DNA of 64,000 nt from Cycas panzhihuaensis (lineage: Eukaryota > Cycadophyta). A model generated the notes under the pieces. That model made no database searches. It worked only from the letters and a program-made list of their open reading frames with translations, and had not been told where the DNA came from. The position numbers were made by a program, and so were the translations under genes. How positions within the stretch are numbered: the first letter of the stretch is position 1; every line of letters begins with the position of its first letter. Location: positions 192,393,741-192,457,740 of the forward strand of contig CM041465.1 of the NCBI GenBank assembly GCA_023213395.1, given 5' to 3'. Below are positions 23,215 to 35,386 of this stretch, piece by piece.

Positions 23215-23219
23215 ACAAT
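23215..23219. repeat. Target-site duplication ACAAT, left copy
   Basis: Matches 39779-39783 directly after the right LTR of the outermost element of the nest. Confidence 0.75.
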
Positions 23220-23537
23220 TGAAGCGATCCTAAATTCGATCTACTTCCTCAGACACAAAAGAAAACTGAAATGAAAGTTGACATGAAGCTCTGCCAAATA
23301 GTCAAAAGACCCCAAATGAATTAGCTCATAAAAGATGATTTACAAATGAATGATATTTCTCTATTTATAGGTGTCAAAATTGATCAGCTTTTAAAAATTT
23401 GATTTCTTAATAATAATAAAACCGACTTCCAATAATAATAAGAAGATACCTAGCCCTTCATAATAATAAAACTGACTTCTAATAATTATAATTGAAGCTA
23501 ACTTCTATTAATCCATGATCTAGCCATAGTTGTGGCC
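23220..23537 (-). repeat. Left LTR of the gypsy-like element, main part
   Basis: Aligns with 39433-39745, including the AATAATAATA-rich segment. The last 30 bp of this LTR are displaced to 37195-37224 by the copia insertion; TGGCC at 23533-23537 is the duplicated insertion target. Confidence 0.82.
23533..23537. repeat. Target-site duplication TGGCC, left copy
   Basis: Abuts the copia LTR starting at 23538; matched by 37190-37194. Confidence 0.88.
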
Positions 23538-24923
23538 TGTTAAACCTTATGTTTACATGTTAAGATTATGTACTTTATTTTTCATGTAATATTTGTACTT
23601 TTGTACTTTAGGGGTGACTTATCACTTAAGTGATAAAGTGCACACCCACATTCTTTCTAGTGACACAACATTGTCACTAAAGGGTCAAATGGACCCCCAC
23701 GCACTTTTGCTCACTTGAGAGCCCTAAAAGGACACATGTCCTACATGCAAGGCATGTACCTTGGATGTTTGACACTTGTCAAACATCCAATGCCTTAGGT
23801 CTCTCCTTTCACTCTATATAATGAGACCTCTCTGTTGGAGTATAAAATGATCCTATGGCTGTGAGAGGACCAGAGGTAGGTCAGGTAACCTGAGTTGTGC
23901 AGGTATGGACCGTACGGAGGTACGCACGAGGCAAAACGGTAGAGAAATCAGCGTGCAGTGCGTATGGCGGTGCGTGCACGGGCGTATGTATAATGATACG
24001 TACCAGCGGAGCGAGCAGAAGGCGGGCGATCGCGCATGACTCAAAGGGACCAATGAAGGCCTGTTGAGCTGCCAGACGTACGTACGGACGTACGGATACA
24101 AAGGATAATTAATTAAGTAAACAAGTGATTAATGGAAGGGTACGTATGACTGAAGGTACGGTTATGACAGGCAGTCATAACCCTTCAGCCAAAAGGTACC
24201 AACATGAGTACTTAAGGAGGTACGCATGAACCATCCGGTTAGGGTGAGAGCCGATTATCACGGGTACGCAAAGGTGCGGAAGCCAGCACGTATGTCAGCC
24301 GATTGGAGTAGCATTGTATGATAAGTACCATCTGGGTACGCATATGTAATAGAAGGAATGTATGTTGCTGGAATGCTCAGAAATGCATTCCAGCCTCTGT
24401 GTAATTGAACTGAGTACTTAATAAAAGGAAGAGTTACGTGGAAAATGGTGTATTCTTTGTGTTGTGATGATGAATTGCTGAGTATGTGTTGAGTTACATC
24501 TTTTGTGTACCATTGTGGTGTAATTCTGTGAAATAATTGTGGAATGTATGTGAATAACCATGTTGACAGTATCCTGAACTAGACTATAGCACTGTGTAAA
24601 CCTTGACAAGTGAAAGAGGTATCTTGTAAGTGTAATAAGATCCCCCAGCAGTCAACACTCTCCTCATTGTTCTTATATAGAGTTGGAGCTGTATTGTTAT
24701 GCTATTAGTTTACTAATCAAATTGTTTATTCATTTGGAGGTTGGACCAATTCCAACTCCACACATTTGGTATCATTTTCTTGCTCCTTCATTTTCATGCT
24801 TTGTCTTGCTTATGCTTTTCATCTTGAGAGTATCATACTTGTTAGCATTTGTTGCTTTCTAGAACTAGAGTGAACCTAGCTTCTAGATCTTGGGACTATG
24901 AGGCCATTAGGCCTCTTTTCACA
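23538..24923 (+). repeat. 5' LTR of the plus-strand copia element, split by a solo LTR
   Basis: 23538-23832 and 24663-24923 together match the 3' LTR at 36634-37189. The interruption is a solo LTR with its CTCTC duplication. Confidence 0.92.
23833..24657 (+). repeat. Solo LTR, GTACG-rich family
   Basis: 825 bp, TGTTGGAG...GTCAACA, flanked by CTCTC at 23828-23832 and 24658-24662. No internal sequence is present, so it is a solo LTR left by LTR-LTR recombination. It is dense in GTACG/CGTAC words at 23910-24310. A second member in opposite orientation is at 61453-62258. The orientation given is that of the TG start; the true transcription direction is not fixed by the sequence. Confidence 0.88.
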
Positions 24924-27121
24924 TTTGGTATTAGAGCAAGAGGAGACTAGTTCCCTCTATTCTGTTTGTTGCTGCTCAAGGAGATTCAAAGAAGGGCTAC
25001 AAACCCTTGGTGACGACCTTCGCCCTCCGAAGGTGATCCAAGGTTTGCTAAGACCCATTTTCTACAGATTCAAGCTTCTTGGAGCAGTGTTGAAGGCTAA
25101 AGCAAGGCTACTTTCATATCTGAATTTTTTTTTTCCAGATCTCTATCAAAAGGTGCAACACTATTTTCTTCAAAAATAGTGTTTTTTCTTTAATTTTTCT
25201 TCAAAAAAAAATTATTTTTTTAGAAGACAAGAGGCAGATTTGAGATATTAGATCACTTTGTGACTACAAATCAGCTTTGTAAGCATTTTTTGAGGCTCAT
25301 AACTGTTTTGCAATCAATTTGCATCAGTTGTTCCTCAAATCTGGGCAAGTTTACTCACGTTTTTTGTATTTTTTCTACTAAAATCTGCATTTTTTAGCTA
25401 ATTTTTTTCTCACATTTGGGTGCTGAGCTATTCTCCAGCCATTTGAAGCTTTCAGACTGAATTTACTTGACGTTTGAGGCCCCTTGCAGGCTGTGGATCA
25501 ATTTCTGGGCATTTTCAGCCTTGAAACCCCACTCAAAAAGCACAAAAATTCTTGTTTTCACTCTTTTTTCTCATATCAAGTTGGCTGTCCACATACTGAC
25601 CCTGCATGCAGTTGTAGCAGACTTAAGGGAAGAGTGCTAGTGATTAATGCGAGGGTTTAAAACCCCAGACAGTCGTACAACTTCAGTTTTCCATTCTCAA
25701 GGATGTGTAACCAGCCATAACTTCAATTACTTGCAGCTCTCTGCACACTTGACGAAAAGCCTTGAGATTTTAGAGGGAGTTGGATACCACTTGGGCACCC
25801 CTCCTCCTGAATTTTCAGCACAAACAGAGGTCTCTACATGCTGTTCTCATCATTTGCGTGTCCACGGGAGCCGCCCAAGTCACGCTGCCATGAACGACCT
25901 TTTTTTTATTTTGAAAAATTCAAATCAAACTTTTGATTTTTGAACCTTATGTTATACTTTTAAGAATATTTCTCTGAATATTGTTGGTTGGATATTAAAA
26001 TTTCTGGGTTTAAGTCCTCAATCAAGGCTCCCTGCGTGGTGTCCTTATTGTTCAAGTTGCAAAAAATTCAAATTTCAGCCTCTGTTTTTTGGCTCTTTAA
26101 GCTTCTTTTAACACTTAATTAATGTTGCATAAGTGTTAATTGACTTAGGTGAAGTGATTCTAAGTGTTTGCATATTGTAAAAGTGATATTTATCACTATT
26201 TTCAAACACTTTTTTAAGGCACCTTGTATGGTGACCTATTGCCCTTAGTCACAGAAAGGGCTCAAAAAATACTCTGTACTTAATAAAATCACTTCCTTTT
26301 TATCGTTGGGACTATTTTAAAGTCCCAACACTTGGTGCTTGGTGTCCTACTTTGCAAGTGGTTCTCTTACCTTCACTTTTGAGCATTAAAAGGAACCCAT
26401 TTGTATCTTCATCACAAAGTTTTGCTTTGCTTCATTGAGTACTGAAGCACATTTTCAAAGCACCTTTTTGCAAAACTCATTGTAATCAAGCATCTGTTTT
26501 TACTTGGATCTACATAAGCACTACACCTCTTTAAGTGCTCATTGTAACAACATTTTTAGGTGTTCATATTGATGTACTAAATTTGCTTCCTTTTTTGAAG
26601 CCACTTTCATTATAAAGCTTAATCAAGCATTCTCATAAGTACATCATCCAAGTAAAAATAAATCTAAGTTCACTTTAAAACCTCTAAAAAGTGACTTAAA
26701 ATCTTATTGGAGAGGCCCGAAAAAGGTTCAAACCTTGCCTCTGAAATAACCTTAAGTTTGGTGCATTCCCTAGGGGACCAACCGACCGTACGTTCAGTGC
26801 ACGACAATTAAGGTTGCTTGAGGGAAAGGAGGTTCGAAAAGGTGTTACTGGGGCTGTGAATCCCAGGAAAAGCATGGTACGTCCATGTAGATCAACCCTA
26901 CATGCCTTGTCCTAGATTTAACTTGGCCAACTGTTGGATCTCTTCTATAGATCAGAGTTGGACCAACTCCATAGCCTAGTCCTCCACCCCTCATCATTCC
27001 ATTCAGTTGTTGGATCTTCTAGTAAGATCAGGACTGTTGGTTTCGTTAGAAAGTGGAACTTAAGCGACGAAAGCTTTGAGTTTCCAAGTTATCTGCTAGC
27101 TTCAAGCCTTATAACTGAAAC
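24924..27121 (+). other. Long leader of the plus-strand copia element
   Basis: About 2.2 kb between the primer-binding site and the gag ATG, much longer than the leader of the tandem copia family (under 0.7 kb). It is rich in T-runs and has no supported coding frame. Near 26764-26930 and 26935-27010 short segments with GTTGGATCT words repeat. Confidence 0.6.
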
Positions 27122-28027
27122 ATGGCTGCTATTAACATGCTTAATGCATGCACCACTCGACTAACAGGTCAAGATAACTATCAAGAATGGAAGAGAATCA
27201 CTCATAATCTGTTGATCATGAATGAATTTTGGGGTTATGTTTCTGGAAGGCTACCCCAACCTGTACCTGTTGTCAATGGCAATGTAACTATGCAACCTGA
27301 TGATATTTTTGTTGCTACTTGGAAAGCCAAAGATGAAATCGCTTTGGCATTCCTTCATATGATTGTTGATGTACATGTGGATCAAAACATTGTGTGTGTA
27401 AAAACTTCTAAAGAAGCTTGGGACATTTTGTCCTCATTGTATGAAAGGCGAGATGAAGCTCGCATTTTAATGGTAAAAACCAAGTTGTATTCTATAAAGT
27501 TTGTCAAGCCTATGTCGGCTTTTCTTTCCTTCATCAAGGAGGTATGTAATGAGTTGAATACACTAGGTAGTCCAGCAACAAGAGATGAACTTATCACATC
27601 TATCACCAAAGCTTTGCCAAAGGACTACAATGGCTTCATATCATCTACTACAAGAGATGGTTCTCTCAAAAGAATGACATTCAATAAATTTGAAAGTTTA
27701 TTACTTCAAGAAGAACAAATCTACACCAAGGATAATGAGGAGGAACCATCCACATCAGGTGCATTCACGGCCAAATCAAAGGCCAAGCAGAACACCAAAC
27801 CTGCACTCTCAAAGCAGTTTGGGAACATGAACATTGGGTCTTCAAAGATCAATGTTGTATGTCATTATTGTGGCAAACCTGGCCACATAGCACCTGATTG
27901 TAGAAAGAAGCAAGCAGATCTACGTCAACAGCAGCAACAACCATGTCAACCAAATCAACGACAGCAGCAACCACGTCAGCAATACCAACAAAGATTCCAG
28001 CAACAGCAGCAGCAGCAACCCCCTTGA
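27122..28027 (+). pseudogene. Copia gag of the plus-strand element
   Basis: 301 codons. The N-terminus (LTGQDNYQEWKRITHNLL) is the start of a copia UBN2-type gag. A single CCHC zinc knuckle (CHYCGKPGHIAPDC) starts at about residue 247. A Gln-rich tail of some 35 residues follows, with CAG/CAA repeats. The frame ends at TGA 28025-28027, but the same frame continues beyond it through an Arg/Gly-rich segment into the protease, so this is one in-frame stop in a single gag-pol frame. The start is the first ATG after the leader and fits the family N-terminus. Confidence 0.9.
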
Positions 28028-29026
28028 CCAAATCGAGGTGCCTATCGAGGAGGTCAAAGAGGAAGGGGGGGTTTTAGAGGTGGCAATCAACGCCACTTCA
28101 ATCAGTTTGCAGATGAAGACAAATTGTTTTGTACATATCAAACATCCAAGGCTGATGAAACTTGGATTATTGATTCTAGAGCTTCACAACACATGACTGG
28201 GAGTGAAGAACTCCTCACCGACATCAAGGAAGGTAAAGGTCAATCAGTGACCTTTAGGAACAATCAATCTGTTAAGATTTCTAGAATAGGCACAATAGCT
28301 CCATTTCACTCTTCTTCAAATCCTTCCTCTTCATTTCCCGATGGCAAAGCCTACTTCATACCTTCAATGGACAAGAACTTACTATCTGTTAGCAAGTTGG
28401 ACAAGCAACAGATGAGTGTCTTGTTCAGAAATGGGAAATGTGTAATCAGTGACAAAGATGACCAAGTAGTAACTGTTGGATATGAAGATCAAGGCCTCTA
28501 CAAATTGGATGCAAATAATATAACACTTGATTCTGCTTACTCTGGCTCAATTGTCATTCCATACTTGTCCGAGATGCAACTTTGGCATCAACGTCTAGGC
28601 CATTTGAGCTTAGACAATTTAAGGCAGATGATCAACAAAAATATGGTACATGGGCTTCCAAAGATCTATGGCACAAAATTTCTTTGTGAAGCGTGCATAA
28701 TGGGGACTCAGCATTGCTTGCCTTTCCCTAAAGGCAAAGCATGGCGTGCATCACATCCTTTGCAGTTGGTACACTCGGATTTGTGTGGACCTATGTCCAC
28801 CGCATCTTTTGGAGGAGCTTTGTACTACATCTCCTTCATTGATGACTTTTCTCATAAAGTCTGGGTCTACTTCATCAAGCACAAGTCTGAAGCATTTTCC
28901 AAATTCGAATTCAAGCTTGAAGTAGAAAACGAGTTTGTCCACTCTATCAAAATATTAAGGACAGACAATGGAGGTGAATTTACTTCAAATGAATTCACCC
29001 AATACTGTAAGGATAATGGCATTTAG
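28028..29026 (+). pseudogene. Copia protease and integrase N-terminal part of the plus-strand element
   Basis: Continues the gag frame. The protease site reads WIIDSRASQHMTG near 28165-28200, with Arg in place of the Gly of DSG. The GAG-pre-integrase motif LWHQRLGHLSLDNL is near 28580. The integrase zinc finger ends with CEACIMGTQHC, and the catalytic core has HSDLCGP and RTDNGGEF, both Asp present. A TAG at 29024-29026 interrupts just before the third catalytic residue. The Gly-to-Arg change should disable the protease. Confidence 0.9.
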
Positions 29027-30703
29027 AGACAGCTGACTATTTCTCACACTCATCAACAAAATGGAGTCTTCGAACGAATGAACAGAACTTTGGCTAATAA
29101 AGCCAAAGCAATGATGCATGCACAAGGACTCACTCGGGCTTACTGGGCAGAAGCATTTCACACAGCCGCCTATGTGGCCAATCGCAGCCCAACTACAGCA
29201 GTCACCGATATGACACCCGAGGAGGCATGGTCTGGCAAAAATCCAACTGTCAGCCATTTGAGGACTTTTGGGTGCACTACTTATATGCACATTCCCGATC
29301 AGCAAAGGACAAAATTAGACAAGCATAGTCTAAAATGCATCTTTGTAGGATATGCCATTCATAGCAAAGCCTACAAGTTGTATGATCCCGTTGGGAAGAA
29401 AATGCATCTCTCAAGAGATGTCATCTTTGCTGAAGAAGATCATAAGGAGTTGCAAACAGCATCCATGCAACCTCCCATTGACAAAGGCAAGAAGATTGTT
29501 GAGGCCTTCCTTCCCTCTCAATCTTCTACTCCATGTACATCATCTGCACCTGTTGGACCGTCTACATCAACTGATTTTGCTCCACTTGATCCAAGCACAT
29601 CTTCTGTTGATCAACCACTTAGACCAGAAAATCTTGAGGTTCAAGTCACTTCAATTCAAAAGTTACCAAAATGGTACACTCAAGCGATGCAGACAGCCAC
29701 ATCATTGAAGGAAAACGTCCATCAAAATACGACGGAGACCAATTATGCACTTATCGCTGAAGTGCTATGTGTTGATGAGCCTTCCACTTTTGAGGAGGCT
29801 TCTAAAAATGAAAATTGGAAGGCTGCCATGGATGAAGAAATCCATTCTATTGAAAAGGATGGTACTTGGGATTTGGTTGAATTGCCTAAACACAAACAAA
29901 CAATCAGTTGCCAATGGGTCTACAGGACCAAATTCCATTCTGATGGTTCACTTAAGCGGCAGAAGGCCCGCCTTGTGGCAAAAGGATTCAAACAAAAGGA
30001 AGGCATAGACTATGAGGAGACTTTTGCACCAGTGGCAAATATGAACACCATTAGACTCATCTTGGCCTTAGTTGCTCAATGCAAATGGCCAGTCTATCAG
30101 ATGGACGTGAAGAGCACCTTTCTTAATGGCGATCTTCAGGAGGAGGCATACTTGGAGCAACCTCCCGGTTACAAAGTACAAGGCAAGGAGCATTTTGTAT
30201 GTCGCCTAAAAAAGGCGTTACATGGCTTGAAACAAGCTCCAAGAGCATGGTACTCAAAGATCGATGATTACTTCTTGAGACATGGGTTTCATCGATCTAC
30301 TTCAGATCCTAACCTATATATCAAACATGAAAAGAACCATGCCATTTTTGTTGCCTTGTATGTAGATGACTTAGTGATGACTGACAATAACACTAAGATG
30401 ATAAACATTCTCCAGGATGACTTAAAGAGAAGTTTCGAGATGACAGATCTTGGACTTCTTCATTATTTCTTAGGCTTTGAGATATGGCAACAGCCAGGCT
30501 ATATCTTCATCTCCTAAGTAAAAAATTCTTGGGACATTCTGCAGCGGTTCAGGATGCACGAATGCAAGTCAGCGCCTACACCAATGGAGAATAGAACTAA
30601 GCTTACTCTCAATGAGGAAGCTGCACCTGCAGATCCCACACTTTACCGGCAGTTGATTGGTAGCCTCATTTATCTCACCAACACTCGACCGGATATTTCA
30701 TTT
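29027..30703 (+). pseudogene. Copia integrase C-terminal part and reverse transcriptase of the plus-strand element
   Basis: Same frame after the TAG. The integrase Glu lies in QQNGVFERMNRTL, followed by NRSPTTAV and EEAWSG. Then come a Ser/Thr/Pro-rich linker and reverse transcriptase (WDLVELPKHK, ARLVAKGFKQ, VYQMDVKSTFLNG, YVDDLVM near 30358-30378). A TAA at 30515-30517 interrupts. The frame goes on through the LYRQLIGSLIYL and TRPDISF motifs to 30703, where another copia element begins. It resumes at 36014. Confidence 0.9.
30699..30703. repeat. Target-site duplication CATTT, left copy
   Basis: Matched by 36014-36018. Removing 30704-36018 restores the host reading DISF-A in the polymerase frame, so the insertion point is exact. 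Confidence 0.9.
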
Positions 30704-31350
30704 TGTTGAGAATACAAAGTCCCAACCCTTTAATTGCCACCAAGATCTATTGCATTCTTACAACTAGTTACAGAAATCGAAACTTAAAATTACATGCAAG
30801 TTCTAAAATCAGAGCTTATACAGTATCAAGAAAATGAAAGCCAAACATCACATGTGCACCCGATATAACGTGGTAAAACCCTAGCAGTGTGCTAGGGAAA
30901 CATCCACACAGGAAAGGTATCGATCTTTATTGCTGTAAAATGGAGAAACAGTACATCACAGTTACAAAGTGCTCTCAAGAACAACAATCAGCCGCCGCCC
31001 TCATCATAGTTACATTGCATTACATTACAACATAATAAGAAAATCCCTAAAACGAGCTACATGAGATGAACATCCAAGACCTAAATCTCAACTGTACAAT
31101 CTAGGGTATTTGTATCGAACGACCTTGATTCTCTTTACATTTTGATAAGGTTTACATGGCTAATTTTTCGGGTCACGGGCTATCGCCCCCGAACCCCCTC
31201 TTAGCAGGGAGCGTTCCACGCCCCCCGCACCCCCCCGGCCAAGGGGGGCTCCCACCCCCCTTGGAACCCCCCGAGAAATATTAGGGGGGGAAACCACGCC
31301 GAAAACATGCCATAATTTTAGCCCCATAATTGTTGTCACAATACCCAACA
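30704..31350 (-). repeat. 3' LTR of the nested minus-strand copia element
   Basis: 647 bp. It contains a block at 31187-31290 with several runs of five to six C on the plus strand, that is, G-runs on the coding strand, and complementary segments able to pair. Confidence 0.92.
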
Positions 31351-31397
31351 ATCTCCACCTTGACAAGAATTACCCGGTACCTTTCCTGGACCCTTCA

Positions 31398-33300
31398 TCA
31401 TCTTTTCTGCAAGCCAAGAGAAGTCAAACACCATTTGAACTTCTCTACTGGTACTGGTTTTGTAACTATATTAGCATAATTCTGATTGGTGTGAATCTTC
31501 TCAAGCGCCACTCCACCTGCTTCCACAACCTGTTTAACGAAATGGTACTTAAGAGCAATATGCTTTGTTCTATTGTGATAAGCTGGATTCTTGACTAAGT
31601 AAATGGCACTTTGACTGTCACAAAATACCTTTACATTTTCCTGTCTCCTTCCAAGCTCAACCAATAGACCTGTAACTTATTGCTTCTTTACAAGCATGTG
31701 TTGCGACAACATATTAAACACGTGGTTGTGATTGCAATTGTGCTCTGCAATTTGGACATCCAACTAATCTGGACCATTTGCAAGAGTAAAAACATAACTT
31801 TGAAGTAGGCCTTCTTTTGTCTAAATCTCCGCAAAGTCAGATCGACTTATCCACAAACTTGATTACCTGTACCTCCAAAGGTGATGCAGTAGTCACTCGT
31901 GCCTCTCAAATACTGAAGCACCCATTTCATTGCAGCCCAATGTTCCTTTCCTGGATTTGCCATAAACCTGCTAACTACACCGACTGCATGTGAAATATCA
32001 GGTCTTGTACATACCATGGCATACATCAAACTTTCTACTGCACTGGCATAAGGCACACGAGACATATAAGCCTTTTCTTCTTCACTACTAGGACTCAAAT
32101 TCGAAGAAAGCTTGAAGTGGGAAGCCAATGGGATACTCACTGGTTTCACATTTGCCATACCAAACCTGGTTAGCACCTTCTCTACATATTTCTGTTGTGA
32201 TAACCATAGCTTACCATTTTTCCTGTCTCTATGTATCTCCATGCCTAAGATTTGTTTTGTAGCTCCTAGATCCTTCATATCAAAAGTCCTAGCCAATTGA
32301 GCCTTTAGCTTATTGATTTCTTCCATGCTCTTGCTTGCAACCAGCATGTCATCAACATATAACACCAAGATAATGAATAAGCCATTGTCCATAAATTTAA
32401 AGTAAACACAATGATCATACTCACTTCTTTTGAAATTTTGGCTCTCCATGAAGGCATCAAACTTCTTGTACCACTGCCTAGATGATTACTTCAGACCATA
32501 CAATGATTTCCTAAGCCTGCAAACAAGTCTTTCCTGCCATCTTGTACAAACCCTTCTGGTTGATCCATATAGATCTCCTCATCTAAATCTCCATGTAGAA
32601 AAGTTGTTTTTACATCTAACTGCTCCAACTCCAAATCGAGAGAAGCTACCAATACTAACAGCACTCGAATTGAAACAAGTTTAACAACTGGTAAAAATAT
32701 CTCATGAAAGTCAATACCTGCTTTCTGTGCAAAACCTTTAGCCACCAGTCTTGCCCTGTATTTATCAACCTTTCCATCAACATCTGTTTTCTTTTTAAAA
32801 ACCCACCTGCAACCAACAGTCTTCCTGCCATGTGGAAGTTCTACCAAGTCCCATGAATTATTTTTCTTCAAGGCATCTATCTCTTCCTGCATAGCCCTTA
32901 TCCACTTCTCTCCATGGATATCATCTACTCCTTCCTGATAACATGTGGGCTCACCATCATTAGAAACTAAAGCAATAGAAATAGAAGGGTTGTACCTGTC
33001 AGGTGGATGACTAACTCGTGTAGATCTTCTAACTGTTGGCAGAGGAGTATCCACATACTCCGTGAATACATTGTTGATTCATCTTGAGAATGATCTTCAT
33101 GATCTTCCCGATTCCACAGATGGCTGCATTTCAAACTTAACTTGTTGATGTTCATCTTGCTGCTCCTGTTTCATTTCAGCTTCTACACTATCTGATTTTA
33201 CAAGGGGAGATTCATCAAATATGACATCTCTGTTAATGGTGATTTTGTGGGCAGTAGAATCCCACAACCTGTATCCCTTCACACCATCATTATCACCATA
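31398..33300 (-). pseudogene. Copia reverse transcriptase and RNase H of the nested minus-strand element
   Basis: 33097-33282 is the integrase-to-polymerase linker. 32491-33054 (187 codons) has WDLVELPHGRKT, ARLVAKGFAQ and LEQLDVKTTFLHG. 31847-32449 (200 codons) has LYVDDMLV and GATKQILGMEIHRD, then TRPDISHAVGVVSRFM. After a damaged stretch, 31398-31664 (88 codons) is RNase H with VFCDSQSAIYLVKN and TKHIALKYHFVK. The first RNase H Asp motif is not readable. Frames are separated by several small indels. Confidence 0.88.
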
Positions 33301-33360
33301 ACTAACAAAGATATATCTCTTGGATTTTGGGTCTAACTTTGAACGTTTACTTTTGTCAGT

Positions 33361-34535
33361 CTAGGCATAAGCATCACAACCAAAAACTTTTAAATTTGAA
33401 TAATCACATGGATGTCCAGTCCATACCTCTTCAGGAATTTTGCAATCTATTGCAAGTGATGGTGATCTGTTTACCAGATAGCAAGTTGTTTGAACAGCTT
33501 CTGCCCACAAGCCTTGCTCCATTCCTGCATTACTTAGCATGCTTCTTGCTCTTTCCAAGAGTGTCCTATTCATGCACTCAGCAATGCCATTTTGCTACAG
33601 AGTATAGCTAGTGGTCTTGTGTCTTTCGATCCTAGCTTCTCTGCAATAGTTCTCAAACTCCAAGGAGTTGAACTCACCTCCATTGTCAGTTCTTAAACAT
33701 TTGATTGTCTTACCAGTACTGTTCTCAACTAAAGCCTTGAACTGCTTAAACACACTGAAAACTTCAGATTTCCTTTTCAAAAAATAGACCCATACCTTCC
33801 TGGAGTAATCATCTATAAATATGACAAAATACAATGATCCTCCACAAGATATTTTAGGGGCTGGTCCCCATACATCTGAATGTATGTAATCCAGAACGCC
33901 TTTACTAGTGTGACTCCCTACTTTAAACCTGAGTCTACACTGTTTTCCAAAAACACAATGTTCTGAAGCCAAATCTAAAAGCTGCAAGTTAGGAAGCAAC
34001 TTACGGTTTATCAGCACCTTAAGTCCTTTCTCACTCATGTGCCCAAGTCTCTGATGCCATAGCTGAGCAGGATCTTCTACAGTCTTTGACGCTGTAGCTG
34101 CTTGGCTGACATCTGTACTTCCCACTAAAATATAAAGATTTCCTTTCTTTAAGGCTTTCATAACAACCAAGGTGCCCTTTGACACCTTTAGGACTCCTTC
34201 ATGACCTATATACTTCAAACCACCCGAATCTAGTTCACCCAAGGAAATAAGATTCCTTTTCAAATCAGGTACATGTCTAACCTCAGTTAATGTTCTAACT
34301 ACCCCATCGAACATCTTAATTCTGATGCTATCAATGCCTACTGTCTTACAAGAAACTTCATTTCCCATAAGCACATCACCACCATCAAGAGGTTGGTATG
34401 ATGAGAACTAACTCTTGTGTGGACACATGTGGTCTGAAGCACTGAATCTAATAACCAGTCATGGTGATAATGAGAAACATTACAAGCGACCAAGACATCA
34501 TCATCCATACCTTGATTTGACTCCACCTAATTCGC
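33361..34535 (-). pseudogene. Copia protease and integrase of the nested minus-strand element
   Basis: The protease region reads HDWLLDS and then loses frame at the Gly of DSG by a one-base deletion (near 34460). From 34374 the frame is open for 259 codons: RHVPDLKRNLISLG, then the GAG-pre-integrase motif LWHQRLGHMSEKGL, a zinc-finger end (CVFGKQCRLRF), HSDVWGP, FIDDYSRKVWVYF and RTDNGGEF. After a stop at 33595-33597 the integrase resumes as NRTLLERARSML and NRSPSLAI, up to 33361. Confidence 0.87.
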
Positions 34536-34539
34536 CTCC

Positions 34540-35315
34540 TTGGCAGGATCTTCCTTTTTCTAGAACTCTTTCCTTTTGTAACAATCCTTCTTGAGGTGAC
34601 CGGTCTTATTACAATGCCAACACCTGAGCTTACTCTTTTTGCTCTTTGACTTGGACCTCAATGTATCCCTGGAGTTTTGTCCTCTCAAACGTTCTACCCC
34701 TTACTATCATGGCTTCTAGTATGGAGGTTTCAAGACTAGACTTTCTCCGCACTTCTTCCATTAGCACAACACTCACAACAGAATCATATTCCAATTCATC
34801 TGTAGTGCTAAAACTAATTGAGGTGATAATATTATCCCAGGATTCAGGTAATGAGCATAACAGGTAATGTGACCTTGTCCTCATCCTCAATTTTAACATC
34901 AATACTAGTCAATTGACAAATAAGAGTATTAAAAACATTTAAATGGTCAGCAATTTTTTGTACCTTCCTTCATCCGTAACGAGTACAGTTGCCTCTTCAA
35001 GTAGATTCGATTTGTCACTGATTTGGTCATATACAGGCCTTCCAACCGGGTCCATAATCCTGCTGCTGTCTGCTCCCCTGCGATGTTAAACAAGACTTCA
35101 TTCGCCAAGCACAATCTTATTGTGCTAAGTGCCTTTTTATCTAAATCATCCCATTTATCATCATCCATCCCTGTGGGTTTCTTCGATTTTCCTGCAAGGG
35201 CTTTGTACAAACCCTACTGTACAAGAATATCATACGCTTTTAGCTTCCACAACTCGAAGTTGTTCTTGCCATTGAATTTCTCCACCTTGAACTTTGCACC
35301 TGCTAGTTTTGCCAT
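34540..35315 (-). pseudogene. Copia gag of the nested minus-strand element
   Basis: Starts at ATG 35315-35313 (MAKLAGAKFKVEKFNG), 69 bp from the LTR. An in-frame TAG lies near 35214, then GLYKALAGKSKK and the conserved LYMTKSVTNRIYLKRQLYSL of copia UBN2 gag. A frame change follows near 34940. The C-terminus has a CCHC knuckle, CWHCNKTGHLKKDC (near 34580-34625), then a stop. At least three lesions. Confidence 0.85.
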
Positions 35316-35386
35316 TTAGTGTAGAAAAGCCGACACCAAAACCTTCACAAACTCGTTGCAAGAAAAAGAGTGGCTCTGATACCACT

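Noticed and set aside
23853-24101. Minus-strand 82-codon frame, with a similar frame at 61999-62289
   Set aside because: Both are readings through the same solo LTR family in the corresponding strand. Non-coding LTR sequence, conserved only by homology.
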